DNA of 64,000 nt. It comes from Clytia hemisphaerica. Its lineage: Eukaryota; Cnidaria; Hydrozoa; Leptothecata; Clytiidae. A program made the position numbers and the translations under genes. A model generated the notes under the pieces. It did not search any database. It saw only the letters and a list, made by a program, of their open reading frames with translations, and was not told the origin of the DNA. Below, in pieces: positions 54,037 through 64,000 of this stretch; position 1 is the first letter of the stretch, and each line of letters opens with the position of its first letter. Where the stretch lies: contig CACVBU010000982.1 of NCBI GenBank assembly GCA_902728285.1, positions 689,912-753,911 on the forward strand. Direction: 5' to 3'.

Positions 54037-54483
54037 CTGAGAAGAGAACAATAACATTATGACATCACACAAATAAATTACGCTGGGAAAGTCCGCGAGG
54101 ACAACATGCGGTTTTAACATTTTTCCCTCGCAAGTTTGGGGGGGGGGAAACGAAAGTACTCTATATTTTACGTATGGGGAAGTGTAAGAAAGATAAAGAA
54201 TCAGTATTGTGAATTTAAGCGAGTTTCTATTTCGCAATTTTTCTACAGAGCCAAATAAAGATTTTTTCTATTGTACTTGCTCGATTGCCTCTAACGATAA
54301 GTTCCGTAGTTATGAGGTTATCGAAACAAAATGTGACGAATTTGCGCGGAAACGAAATTTAACATTAGTCTAGGCTGAAAGGCAATAAAGGTCTTTGATG
54401 TCTACCTCTAATATCTTCACCGCTAGTTACATCAAATCCATACTGGTCTGCAACACAGGGCTGTTCAAGTTATAGTCCGTCTA
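54037..54483. other. Spacer, nothing recognised
   Basis: AT-rich, with a run of ten G at 54138-54147 and no frame with family resemblance. Confidence 0.5.
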
Positions 54484-54786
54484 CCCCCCTGTGGACGACA
54501 TGGATTTTCCGTAGCATTTTACTTTAGAAAATATTCAGGATTTCCGTATCATTCCCAATTTTTTATGGGAAAATCTTGGTTTTTCCAATACATATGGCAA
54601 GAAAATAGAGCAAATTTTATGGATTTTCCAATACTTGGTAAGAAAATGGAGCAAATTTTATGGATTTTTCGATACATTTGACTAAATAATGAGGAAAAAT
54701 CCTGGATTTTCTGAAACATTTTCAAATTTCTCAGGATTTCCAAGTGAAAAATAAATCCAAAAAACCTTGTCGTCGTCCACAGGGGG
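54484..54786. mobile_element. 303-bp MITE with TA target duplication
   Basis: Inverted ends CCCCCCTGTGGACGAC and CCCCCTGTGGACGAC (one C fewer) are flanked by TA at 54482-54483 and 54787-54788. The interior contains about two and a half diverged units of 62-65 bp with GGATTTTCCAATAC and AAGAAAAT(A/G)GAGCAAATTTT. No coding capacity. Confidence 0.85.
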
Positions 54787-54788
54787 TA

Positions 54789-55049
54789 ATGGTTTTTTTC
54801 TGGAACTGCCCACAAGAGAGCAGGGACCGTCAGAGGACTGTAAACCGAAGCTTCAAGGAAAGATCCCCGTTAGATAGAGCCATCATACTTAAAAAAATAG
54901 TTATCATATTTTCTGTGCTCTCGGGGAACTTGTGGTTGGAACTTGTTTTTTTCAAGCAAGTGAAATAACAAGGTTGTGGCGTGGAGCGTAAAAGTTTGTG
55001 AGGCAGCATAAATTTTTTTTTCCTCAGTGTAGGAAATAACTGCGTTATT
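54789..55049. other. Spacer
   Basis: Nothing recognised apart from a small palindromic duplication, CGTTATTGCCATAT, repeated at 55034 and 55064 around a TATATATA core at the start of the next LINE. Confidence 0.45.
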
Positions 55050-57987
55050 GCCATATATATATGGCGTTATTGCCATATTCGCTGATACCAATACCGGTTG
55101 ATGAAAATAATACTATCGATGAAATTGTGAACGTTAACGCTCGTATCATTGTAGCTGATTTTACCGTCTACGGATTTGCATTACGTATTATAAATTGTTA
55201 CGCTCCAACAGAAGACGCTACTATGTCCGCCAAAGACACGTTTTATGCTAATCTGAGATAACAGTTTAATACTAAATCCGATCGTAAAATTGTTTGTCTG
55301 GGTGATTTCAATGCAACCTCTTCTGCTACCCTATATAACTCATCACTTCGAGAACATGTTATTATCGAAGACCTCGAAGTTAAATAACGGAGAACGATTC
55401 CACAACTTTTTCAACACGCAAAAACTATCAGTACTCAACACTTGGTTTTCGCACAAAAAGTCTCGCCGCATCACCTGGCACTCACCTGATGGAACCACCA
55501 AAAAAGTATATGACTTTATATTATCATGTTCATGGATACGTCAATACGTTAAGAATTGTCGTGTACATAACAGTTTTGATTTCGATAGCGATCACCGGCT
55601 AGTGATAGCTGATATGAACACTCCGTGCACAAAAGCAGCCAGATTCCGAAAGAGACATATAAAAAGCTAATGCAAAACACTTAGATCTATCAGCCCTTCA
55701 AAACGAAAATATAGCAGCGAATGTACGAAATGAAAGCATCAATAAACTTACCACAATTGAACTAGATCGAGATAACAATACTTTAAACTCAGCATTTGTT
55801 AATTCGTTGAATCAAGCTGCAAAAAGTATATTACCGCAAAAAAACTAACACAAAACTTTATCAGCCATGGCAAGATGACGAGAAATTGAAACAACTTTAC
55901 CAGGAAAAAGATGAGCTTTTAGCTAAATTTCCAGATTCCAATAAACTGAAGGCAATGAAAAAGAAAATCCGTTTAAGAGCTAGATTTCTTCGTAATGAAT
56001 ACCTTAAACACGAAGCTGAAAAGCTTAATCAACTGGCCATCAACCGTGAATTAGAGAAACTATTCCACAGAGCCAAACAACAAGGAAAGACACTCAAATC
56101 CTTAAACCACTCATGCGACGCTCAAAAGCTTGCTGATCATTTCAAATCACATTTCAACCCGACCGATCACTTTGGTCCAACCTCACCTGAACTTGAAAGA
56201 GATAACCTACCTTTATTTCTTGAAGAACTTCAAAATATCTCAAGAAATATACATATCGACGATTCACCCCCTACAATTGACGAAATTGAGCACCAACTAA
56301 AACTCTTGAAAAATAATAAGGCAAGCAATGATATTGCTCCAGATATTCTCAAAGCCTGCGACCACCCCATAATGAACCAAGTCATCCACCGAATGACACT
56401 CAATCTGTGGAATAACCTAGACGTTGCCGACGCATGGGGCAACTCCAAGCTGAAAATCTTATGGAAAAACAAAGGATCCAAGTCTGACCCCACGAAATAC
56501 CGAGGAATTAGCATTGGGTCAACGGTCTGTAAACTCATAATAAATATTATTCTTGAACGTTTAAGACCGTGGTACGAAACTCAGTTATCAGACGAGCAGA
56601 ACGGATTCAGGCAAAATCGTGGCACAACTGACGGCATCTTTACACTAAAACGAGTCCAACAAATTACCCAAAAGAAGTTGCAACCACTGTATCTACTATT
56701 TGTTGATCTTACCGCAGCATTCGATCACATCTCAAGAGACTGGCTGTTTAAATCTATCAAAATGCGTTTTCCTGCTGACCAAAATCCTAGACTTTTTACT
56801 ATATTTAATAGTCTCTACAAACGTACAACTCTCACTTATGAGGAAATACAGACAATGTTCGAAACCACATCTGGAGTGCGTCAAGGTGGTCCAGAAAGCC
56901 TGTTTCTTTTTAATTTATTCATCGACTTCGTAATGAGAATCTTCATTAATAACGCCACTCATGCTAACATTAAATTCTACGAACACCGTTATCGTATCAA
57001 CCTTCGTTCTGTTAGCCGAGAAGAAAGGCTATCAATGAGATCAAAAAATCGAAATCATGAGGGAAACGTAAACCTTCCATGGTGTGGGTATGCTGACGAT
57101 TTGATCCTTTTCATCCAATCTCAATCTGAATTACAAAAAGCTACAGAGATCTTGGATAATGTGTTTGAGCGTTTTGGTCTCAAAATTAATGAGCAAAAAA
57201 CTGAAACAATGATTCTTAATATCACTGAGCCTGATTACCCAAAATCAATCATATCTCTCAGAAATATCCCAATCAAAAACGTAGAAAAATTCAAATATCT
57301 TGGTGCTTTCACAAAATACGACCAGCCGAATACTGGAGATGTTGAACTAAGCTGTCGTATCCGAACTGCTATCAGTAAATTCGTTGAGATGTCAACCCTA
57401 TTGCAGAATATGAAAATAAACTTGAAATCTCGTATTACTTTCTTCAATAGTAACGTGCGCAACGCACTGACTTACTCTTGTCAAAATTGGAACTTGACAG
57501 CCGATCAATACGAAAGAATTGATGTTACATATCGTAATCTATTGAGACGTATGGTAAGAGGTGGTTTTAATCGTGTGAGTGAAAATGATTATAGATTTAA
57601 ATTAAATAACAAAAGTCTTTGTGTGGTACGAATGATGTTTCGATATTTGTTAAGAAACAGCAACGAAACTACACTGAACACTTGATACGCATGTCTCATA
57701 ATCGAACACCAAAACTGCTTTTATTCAATGATGATAAATCGAAAAAGAGAGGAAGACCATCAAAATCTCTCTTAGAACAAGTTCTTGATAATGAGTTATT
57801 ATCTCTTGACCAGCTATGCAATTGCGCAATGAAAAAGAAGAAAATATCATGATTATTTATTTAGATGAAATTTACATGCTCTTTGGAACAACTCGTACTC
57901 AGTGTACTTGTTGTACTATGGAATCGCATGTACAAATATTACTAGGAATTAGTAATTTGTAAATTTATACATACATACATACATACA
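55050..57987 (+). pseudogene. RTE-like LINE with (CATA)n tail
   Basis: A 5'-truncated LINE. It enters within the endonuclease (RIINCYAPTEDA, VCLGDFNAT), with a stop at 55261 and frame changes near 55390 and 55670. A later frame segment carries KSRRITWHSPDGTTKKVYDF and DSDHRLVIADM. The main frame (55886-57685, 599 codons) has RT with NNKASNDIAPDIL, KYRGISIGSTVCKLI, EQNGFRQNRGTTDGIF, motif A FVDLTAAFDHIS, motif B GVRQGGPESLFLFN and motif C GYADDLILF, then KFKYLGAF. A frame change near 57650 leads to a short end with KKRGRPSKSLLEQVL. A (CATA)n tail closes it at 57968-57987. No duplication was recognised. It abuts the transposase-like frame at 57990. Confidence 0.88.
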
Positions 57988-57989
57988 AG

Positions 57990-58740
57990 ATCTTTGGAAG
58001 GCTACTGAATTTAAGCAGTTTCTTCTTTACACTGGAATGTTTGTTTTGAAAGGAGTGGTGAACGCTGATGTTTATCGACAGTTTTTGGCTTTAAGTGTCT
58101 CTGTCTCAGTGTTGATGTATTTTAAACCTGAGGAGAAAAACTATCTGAACCTGTTTAATTTTACCAAACAGCTTTTGAAATGATTTGTTGAAAAATCATC
58201 AGATTTATATGGAGGAAGTTTTGTCTCGTACAATGTCCATTCCACAATACACTTACACGAAGATGTTGAGAATTTTAACTGTGGCTTGGCAGATCTTTCA
58301 GCTTACCCATTTGAGAATTTTCTGCATCGAATCAAAAAGATGGTTAGGAAAAGCCATCAACCTCTGCCACAGATTGCCAAAAGAATCCAAGAGATGGAAA
58401 AAACTGGTGTTGACTTTGTAAGTAAAGTTATACACACAAAAGTGAGGTCTGTGTTAAAAGGTAACCGTGATGCATGGTTTCTTACCAGTAACAATAAAAT
58501 ATGTGAAGTTCTTGATGTAAAAGGCAAAGAAATATCAGCACGTCTGTATTCTTTCAAGAAAACAAGATCATACTTTGATGAGCCTGTTGACTCTAAAGAT
58601 ATTGGAATTTGTGTCTTGCTGGAAAACACTAACTTTAAAGAGTCAACAATCTATACAACAGACATTAAGAAAAAGTTTGTTGCCATTCCTACTAAGAATG
58701 GAATGCTTCTCATTCCCATGCTTCATAATTTAGAACTGTA
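57990..58740 (+). pseudogene. C-terminal part of a CACTA/DUF4218-like transposase gene
   Basis: A frame starting DLWKATEFKQFLLYTGMFVL continues with YRQFLALSVSVSVLM, SSDLYGGSFVSYNVHSTIHL and DLSAYPFENFLHRIKKMVR, ending at 58738-58740. This is the pattern of the DUF4218 region seen at the C-terminal side of animal TNP2/En-Spm transposase-like proteins. One in-frame TGA at 58180-58182 interrupts it; the rest (185 codons) is clean. The N-terminal transposase part is missing: an RTE-like LINE lies immediately upstream and may have cut it off. The two genes to the right may belong to the same element (inference). Confidence 0.75.
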
Positions 58741-59019
58741 AAATTCATCAAATGAATGCATACTATATTCAGAATTTTGTTTCACCTAATTTGAAAAGAA
58801 ATCTACCCTTCATCTGTTGTACTTTTTCAAGTTTGAATAAATATTTAATTTTGAGTTGGCTCATTTCAAAAAAGAACTGTCGTATTGGAAGAAAATTTGG
58901 TGGATTTGACAGATTTTAGCAAAATCCGCACCACCAAATTTAGTTCCCGCCAAAATTTAAGTTTTTTCATATTTCTTTCACTTTCGTTTATATATCTTTT
59001 TCTTCTCTTTTCTCTAAAG
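58741..59019. other. Spacer with a small hairpin
   Basis: At 58892-58945, AAATTTGGTGG pairs with CCACCAAATTT across about 35 bp. No other structure seen. Confidence 0.5.
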
Positions 59020-61591
59020 GAGACAAAGAAACATGTGATGCTATTGCTGATTTGACATCTGCTAACGAAAGTGAAACAGAAACAACGAGATCACCCAAGT
59101 TTGTTTCAGGAAAGGCACGTAAATCTAAGAGTAAGTAAAACTTTTGATGAAAATGCTTTATTAACCTTGGAGAGACTTTTTCACAACAGTGTGCCATTTT
59201 TTTCTACTCAACGTAAAATCTTGACCCTTTGTTGACCTTTTATTGTAAATCTACTGTTTAGTAGAAAAAACAGGCACATACCCGTCACCTTTTTTGTCGA
59301 AGTATCGTTGGTGACGGCAAACCAACATTTTTTTAAGTTCAACCCCAGGGTTACAATTTCAAATGTTTTGAGATTATGATTAATTTTAGAAGCCAGTATT
59401 CCAGATGTCTCAACCTCTGATATGCCAACATTTCATCAAGCTTTTAAGTAAGTGAAATATTTTAGTTGTGTTTTGTTTTTATAGTTTTCACATTTTGCTC
59501 AAACAGAACAATCATATCCGACATAATTAATTTTGCTCCATTTATAGGCGAATGAACCTTGGAGGAGGTTTTCAATAACACTTTCTCTAAAGTGATTGAT
59601 TTTTGAAAACCTACTCTCCTCTTCTTAGCAAAGTTGGCCCAAAATCACTTTATTCTTTTATGGCCTCTCCAATTCTATGTATATTTTTCTTAGAGTGACA
59701 ACTCCTCTTGTTTATTAGACCCCACTACAATCAGGCACTGAAGTTTGCATTTTTAGACTGTCTAATTGTTTTTCCTTTTTCTTGATTCTCAGAATAACAG
59801 CATCAGGCTCTTCAAGTGCAACAGCAACAGCTGGAACACCACCAGGCAGCACTCGTCAAAGCAGGATTGCTAATAGATCACCTTTTCTTCGCGAAACATT
59901 CAGCCCGAGGATTAACTCAACTCTTCCTGGAAGTTCACCCAACCAAAGTGCAACAGCAACAGCTGGAACGCCACCAGGCAGAACACCACCAGGTAGCACT
60001 CATCAAAGCAGGATTGTTGATGGATCACCTTTTCTTCGCGAAACATTCAGCCCGAGGATTAACTCAACTCTTCCTGGAGGTTCACCCAACCGTTGTGGTA
60101 ATATTTGTGGTACTCTCACTATTACCCCTGTTTTCTTACCACATCTCTCCCTCCCTGAGAGTACTAATCCATGTGAAAATTCATGGTGGAGAAATTTTTT
60201 GTCAGGGAGTAGGGGCATAGTGTATGGGACTTGGAAAGTCAGCATTCAGGTGGGAGTTTCTCGAGTGGTGGGACCTGAAATTTTAGGTGGAGCCTTGAAC
60301 CCCTGCACACTATGGGGGGGGGGGTAAATTTGCTCATTAGAAATTTTGTAATTTGTAGTTTGAATTTACATTATTGTTCGTTCAAAAGTTACACAAATGG
60401 CGTAAAAACAGGGTTTTTGGTGGCTTCGGCTAATTCAATAATATTTAACGAAACTATATTATTCTGGAAATTCGCACCATGATGTTTGTTGAATATGAAT
60501 TTCCTTCAAACCTTTTTCTCTCATGATAAGCAGATATTCTCTGATTATCAATTTAGCTATTGAACGACTGCAGCGACCAACAAAAGAGGCAAATTCCTTA
60601 GTTGGGCAGCAATCTTTGTGTAAGTTTCTGTCTTTTTTATTCAAAATATTTTTTTGCAACTTAGAACCCTGGGGGATCGGGAATCAATTTCTATACAACA
60701 GCTTTCAAAATTGGACCCTTACAGTGCAGCTTATAATCGTTTAAAACGTACCCTTACAGTGCATTCCATTCTTAGTGCAGCATAAAACAATGTCTTGAAA
60801 ATTCTCGTCCTTAAAATCAGCCTTGGCTATATCAGTAAAGTTGTCAAAAGTATAAAACTTTGGGGTTTTTAAAGTAAAAACACATTAATTAGAACAATTT
60901 TGACCAAGCAGATAAATGGAACAGGGGGTACTATTAAAATCTCAGACATGAGTACTAAAAAGGGTTTTTAGGAATGAAACTGATTCTTCTCTTGACTCTC
61001 TCGTTCCCATTTCGTTGGTAGGTAACACAAAAAGGAATTTTAGTAGTGACCCCTACACCATCCCTTCCCTGCTGTTGAGTCAAATAATTTGTTTGTTTCT
61101 ACACTCTAACAAAAACATGGTCACACTACAAATGTTATTCTGTTTTAGCTTCCCATGACAAGGACCATCCACATCCCTTGTCAGCTGAAATCATTGACAT
61201 GCAGTTCCCAATGGGTGAAGCAAGTGAGTAACTTTACATGCCTTATAGTTTGGCCTTAAACTTGTTCTTTTAACTTTTATTTTTCGAGTAGGGACCATTC
61301 AAAAAATTTGTATGCTCAGTAGGATAAGGGTCAACCTGAAAGTTTATAAAATATTCCTGTTGTGATTTATTTTCAGGATATCAAAAGCTCAAGCTTGAGC
61401 GGATGCTTGAGATTTCAAAGTGTCAAGAGGAAATCAGAAGTAGGCTTGTCCTGTTGGAGAGTGGTACTGCTGCTGGTCCATCTCGAGCGGTGTCAGAGAA
61501 GGCAAAGTTATTACCCAGTCATCCTTTCACCAACGTAAATGACTTTGAAGAATGGGAAAAAGATCTAGACAATGGTCAAGCAAATCAATTA
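59020..61591 (+). CDS. Spliced gene with DUF4806-like end, partial
   Basis: Six exon-like pieces have good splice sites: 59020-59130, 59390-59447, 59793-60097, 60534-60619, 61149-61223 and 61377-61591. Donors include GTAAGT and GTGAGT; acceptors are pyrimidine-rich (e.g. TTGATTCTCAG). Pieces 1-2-3 join in phase (KETCDAIADLTSANESE; ASIPDVSTSDMPTFHQAF; TASGSSSATATAGTPPG) and so do 4-5-6 (LIINLAIERLQRPTKEANS; HDKDHPHPLSAEIIDMQFP; YQKLKLERMLEISKCQEEI). I could not phase the 3-to-4 junction, so an exon may be missing or a frame change present. The last piece ends PSHPFTNVNDFEEWEKDLDN, the opening pattern of DUF4806. Piece 3 contains two copies of a Ser/Pro-rich unit. No start exon was identified. 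It lies next to the DUF4218-like gene in the same orientation. Confidence 0.6.
59825..60090 (+). repeat. Tandem duplication inside an exon
   Basis: Two copies of a segment of about 45-50 codons share ATATAGTPPG, QSRI, SPFLRETFSPRINSTLPG and SPN. The second has an extra RTPPG insertion. DNA identity is very high by eye (CCTTTTCTTCGCGAAACATT occurs in both), so the duplication is recent. Length stays in frame. Confidence 0.85.
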
Positions 61592-62471
61592 GTGAGTATT
61601 TCCTGATACACTCCTTTATCTATTTTTTGTACACTTGCGTGCGTGTATGATCGGTTTCAAATACTTTAGGATTAAATTTTCCTTGATAAAAGGCCTAAAT
61701 CTTTGAGAGACAAAACACCCCCGTGTCACAGACCCGCTGGGCACCCCCACCCGCTGAAAAAAAAGTCAAAAATTTTGTCCCCGGGGAAAAAAACAGGCTA
61801 AATTTGCCTCCGGGGAATCCCCACTGAAAACTTTTAATTTTTCTAGATCCCCACTAAGTAGCTCTTCAAAATTTTTATTTCCCCACCGGTCCCCACTGAA
61901 ACTTGAAGATTTTGAGAAAACCCCGCTACCCGCCTATGCTCAAAAACATCAACAGAATTTATACAAAACTTTAGTTTGAAAACTTATGTTAAAAAACTGT
62001 TAAACTGCTATTCTATCTTTGATTAACTCTTTATCTTTAAGACTGACTGTTCATTGTCAAGCAACTTCATCCAGCCAGCCAATTTTTTTTAACATCCAAT
62101 TTAGATTGTCTACCATATTTATTTTGATTTTGAAATACCTTTAGATATATATTTTGCACGCTCGCAAGCTAAGCGAAACAAACTGACAGAATTGTTTACC
62201 TAAGTAGTACGCGCTCAGCTAGGCTAGAAAATCCCGATTTTTTGTTATGAACAGGCCTGTCTAGAATGTGAGACACGGGAAAAACTGTTTACAGTGGTTT
62301 TAAACCTTTGTGCACATAATATTGAGCGGGCACATAATATTGAGCGGGCTTCAAGCAGTTTTATGGAGTTTTGATGATTAAAATGGGTTGAAAATAGACT
62401 TCTGTTGACCCTGAGAATATTTTAATGGATTTTTATCAATGTCAGTTTGATGTTTTGTAAACTAATGTAGA
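61592..62471. other. Gene-free, includes a C-rich stretch
   Basis: No ORF. At 61720-61940 short CCCCACT, CCCCGG and CCCGCT phrases recur about ten times, possibly a decayed C-rich mobile repeat; ends could not be defined. Confidence 0.5.
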
Positions 62472-62515
62472 AAACACCTCCATCACCCCACAAAGATCAT
62501 GGGGGGGGGGTGATG
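62472..62515. repeat. Small hairpin CATCACCCC/GGGGTGATG
   Basis: CATCACCCC and GGGGTGATG pair across about 25 bp including a G run. It lies just left of the long foldback. Confidence 0.6.
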
Positions 62516-62526
62516 TATAGACCTTT

Positions 62527-62701
62527 TTTCAAAGAGGACGTCCTGTTGAATAATTGTGTAGTCCAGCCATAAAAACAATGATAGAGCCATGCATAATTAC
62601 TGTATCATGCATATTGTAATAATTATGCATGGTTTTATCATTGTTTTTCTGCTGGACTACATTGTACATAATTATTCAACAGGGTGGCCTCTTTGAAAAA
62701 A
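62527..62701. mobile_element. Foldback element, about 175 bp
   Basis: Two arms of about 75-85 bp are inverted copies: TTTTTTCAAAGAGG, CCTGTTGAATAATT, GTAGTCCAGC, AAAAACAATGATA and CCATGCATAATTA occur in the same order on both strands, separated by about 13 bp around TGTATCATGCATA. The right arm has a 6-7-bp insertion. No target duplication is clear. No coding capacity. Confidence 0.8.
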
Positions 62702-62812
62702 TTATCTATTATATCGAGTAAGGTCAGTCAGTCAAAATTTCAAGAGTTGTCAAAACAGTTGTCATCTGACCTTTGAGGGAGTAACATCTCTCCTAGCTAA
62801 GTTTTCAACTCT

Positions 62813-63311
62813 ATGCGGACAAACGAAAGTGCGGACAAACGATTAAGCGGACATACGAAAAGTGCGGAAAATCTTTCTTTTTTTTTACGGTTCTGGTTTC
62901 AGTCCTACTGCATAAAGCCGGCCGGTTTGGTTTCAGTTCTACTGCAAAAAACCAAACGTTTCTTGTTGTTTATATATTTTACGAAAATTAATTTTACAAA
63001 ACGCGTTAATCACTTCAGTGTGAAAGCGGAAAAAATATACCAATACTTTTATAATATATCACTTTACAATACAAAAAAAAAAAAAATTTTTTTTCCAAAC
63101 GCGTTAATCACTTCAGTGTGAAAGCGGATCATATACCATAATCTTGATACAAGAGAGGTTTTTAAAGTTTTTAATCGTTGATAGAGGGGCTTCGGCCCCG
63201 AAGTACATTGGGCCTAGTGTACTTCTTGTTCCTGTTTGCTAATTTGAAATACCTCTGTCTGTTTAGTAATCTCTTCTTTAATTATCTTATCTTCTCTTAC
63301 ACTTACTTACT
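62813..63311 (+). other. Repeat-rich leader upstream of the right-edge ORF
   Basis: Contains three GCGGACAAACGA-type units (62815-62860), two copies of GGTTTCAGT(C/T)CTACTGCA (about 62897 and 62930), two copies of a 32-bp block with AACGCGTTAATCACTTCAGT (63000-63030 and 63099-63130), and two adjacent hairpins (GGGGCTTCGGCCCC at 63185; AAGTACATTGGGCCTAGTGTACTT at 63200). Such an arrangement resembles the 5' UTR of a retroelement (inference). Confidence 0.65.
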
Positions 63312-64000
63312 ATGTCAAATAGTACCAAAAGAGGTCCTCCATCTCCTCTTGATGATGTAAGTCACAACATTGAAGACTTAAAAGCTGATTTTAACTCTCA
63401 GAAGAAACAAAAAGTCCACTTTGGCATTTCCAGAATTATTAAACCACGTTCTCGTTCTAACTCACAATCCTCTACTACTTCTAACTCTGAAAATTCTGAC
63501 TTGTCTTCCTCCTCCAAATTAAAATCTCTCGAAAATAACCGCTCTTCTTCTAAATTAAAATCTTCTGAAAATAATCCTTCTTCTTCAAAATTAAATCCTT
63601 CCATAATTAAACCTCAAGAAACACACTCTGATGAAGTAATGTTAGAAACAGGCTTTGAGACCAAAAGAACACCTAGAAATCCTTTCATCCAAGAAACACC
63701 CAAAAAGAAAAAGATAAAAGTAATACTCCATGATCATTCGTTTAATAAACCATATAATTTAGAAGACTTAAACTCTCACATTAGTAACTTTTCCTTCCTT
63801 TCTGCTACTGAAGCACACACAAAATCCTCTACTTTAATATGTGAGATTGACGTCACTGAAATCGAATTCCTCCTTGATAAAGACAATTGGAGTGAAAAAA
63901 TAAACACTTTATCGATAGATAAAAAATCTAATCTTCTTGATAGTTTTTGTATTAATAAATTAGCCATGGAATCAGAAGCTGGCCCCCCTATTTCTCTCCA
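63312..64000 (+). CDS. Open frame running off the window, Ser/Lys-rich
   Basis: From ATG 63312 a frame stays open to the window end (229 codons and counting). It begins MSNSTKRGPPSPLDDVSHNI, has a Ser-rich low-complexity region in which KLKS(S/L)ENN is repeated two to three times (about residues 70-95), a basic patch TPKKKKIKVILHDHSF near residue 135, and a less biased part with LEDLNSHISNFSFL and TEIEFLLDKDNWSEKI. Length without stops in AT-rich DNA makes it a real or recently real gene. The repeat-rich leader and composition suggest a retroelement ORF1 or gag, but no zinc knuckle or RRM is visible yet. Function unassigned. Confidence 0.6.
   Translation, partial: MSNSTKRGPPSPLDDVSHNIEDLKADFNSQKKQKVHFGISRIIKPRSRSNSQSSTTSNSENSDLSSSSKLKSLENNRSSSKLKSSENNPSSSKLNPSIIKPQETHSDEVMLETGFETKRTPRNPFIQETPKKKKIKVILHDHSFNKPYNLEDLNSHISNFSFLSATEAHTKSSTLICEIDVTEIEFLLDKDNWSEKINTLSIDKKSNLLDSFCINKLAMESEAGPPISL

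Noticed and set aside
59782..60327. Single-exon 181-codon gene
   Set aside because: The frame runs through a good donor at 60098 and past an acceptor at 59792; it is better explained as one exon plus intron read-through.

Overview
The window looks like a transposon-dense stretch of an invertebrate animal genome, most probably a cnidarian or a similar marine metazoan. The reasons are spliced genes with GT/AG introns, no bacterial-style gene packing, AT-rich sequence with microsatellites, and a retroelement mix (BEL/Pao, Copia, DIRS-like, Penelope-like, several LINE clades, hAT and CACTA relics) typical of such genomes. The organism call is an inference from family resemblance, not a match to a known genome.

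Left part (1-10.7 kb): a 124-bp satellite array broken by a small TA-flanked element; a minus-strand APE/RT LINE broken twice by non-autonomous DNA elements; a tRNA-Ser-like pseudogene; a decayed hAT transposase; a TTAA-flanked element; and a plus-strand second copy of the same LINE family, also carrying a small insertion.

Middle-left (10.7-21.6 kb): pieces of one multi-exon host-type or element-derived gene. It is split first by an ORF1-only LINE and a small inverted-repeat element, then by a 6.5-kb BEL/Pao retrotransposon with identical 139-bp LTRs and an ATAAC target duplication. The BEL element holds gag (CCHC) and pol (protease, RT, RNase H, integrase) with one frame change between them.

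Middle (21.6-36.7 kb): gene-poor tandem repeats; a 4.35-kb unit bounded by about 146-bp terminal inverted repeats, with a small gene inside its right end and a LINE inside it; another TTAA element; a DIRS-like gag fragment; and an RTE-type LINE bounded by a 14-bp target duplication.

Middle-right (36.7-50.1 kb): a DIRS-like element split by a 4.3-kb Copia element (identical 194-bp LTRs, GCAGA duplication, primer site matching an internal part of initiator tRNA-Met); a Penelope-like RT fragment split by an 823-bp element; and a long LINE whose first ORF carries two CCCH zinc fingers and whose RT is split by a 380-bp CGCG-rich element.

Right part (50.1-64 kb): gene-poor DNA with one possible minus-strand exon, a TA-flanked element, an RTE-like LINE, the C-terminal part of a CACTA/DUF4218-like transposase gene, a neighbouring spliced gene with a DUF4806-like end, a long foldback, and an open reading frame running off the window behind a repeat-rich leader. 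Nearly all coding capacity belongs to mobile elements. The nested insertions, many with readable target duplications, give a relative order of events. No bacterial, phage or CRISPR content was seen.
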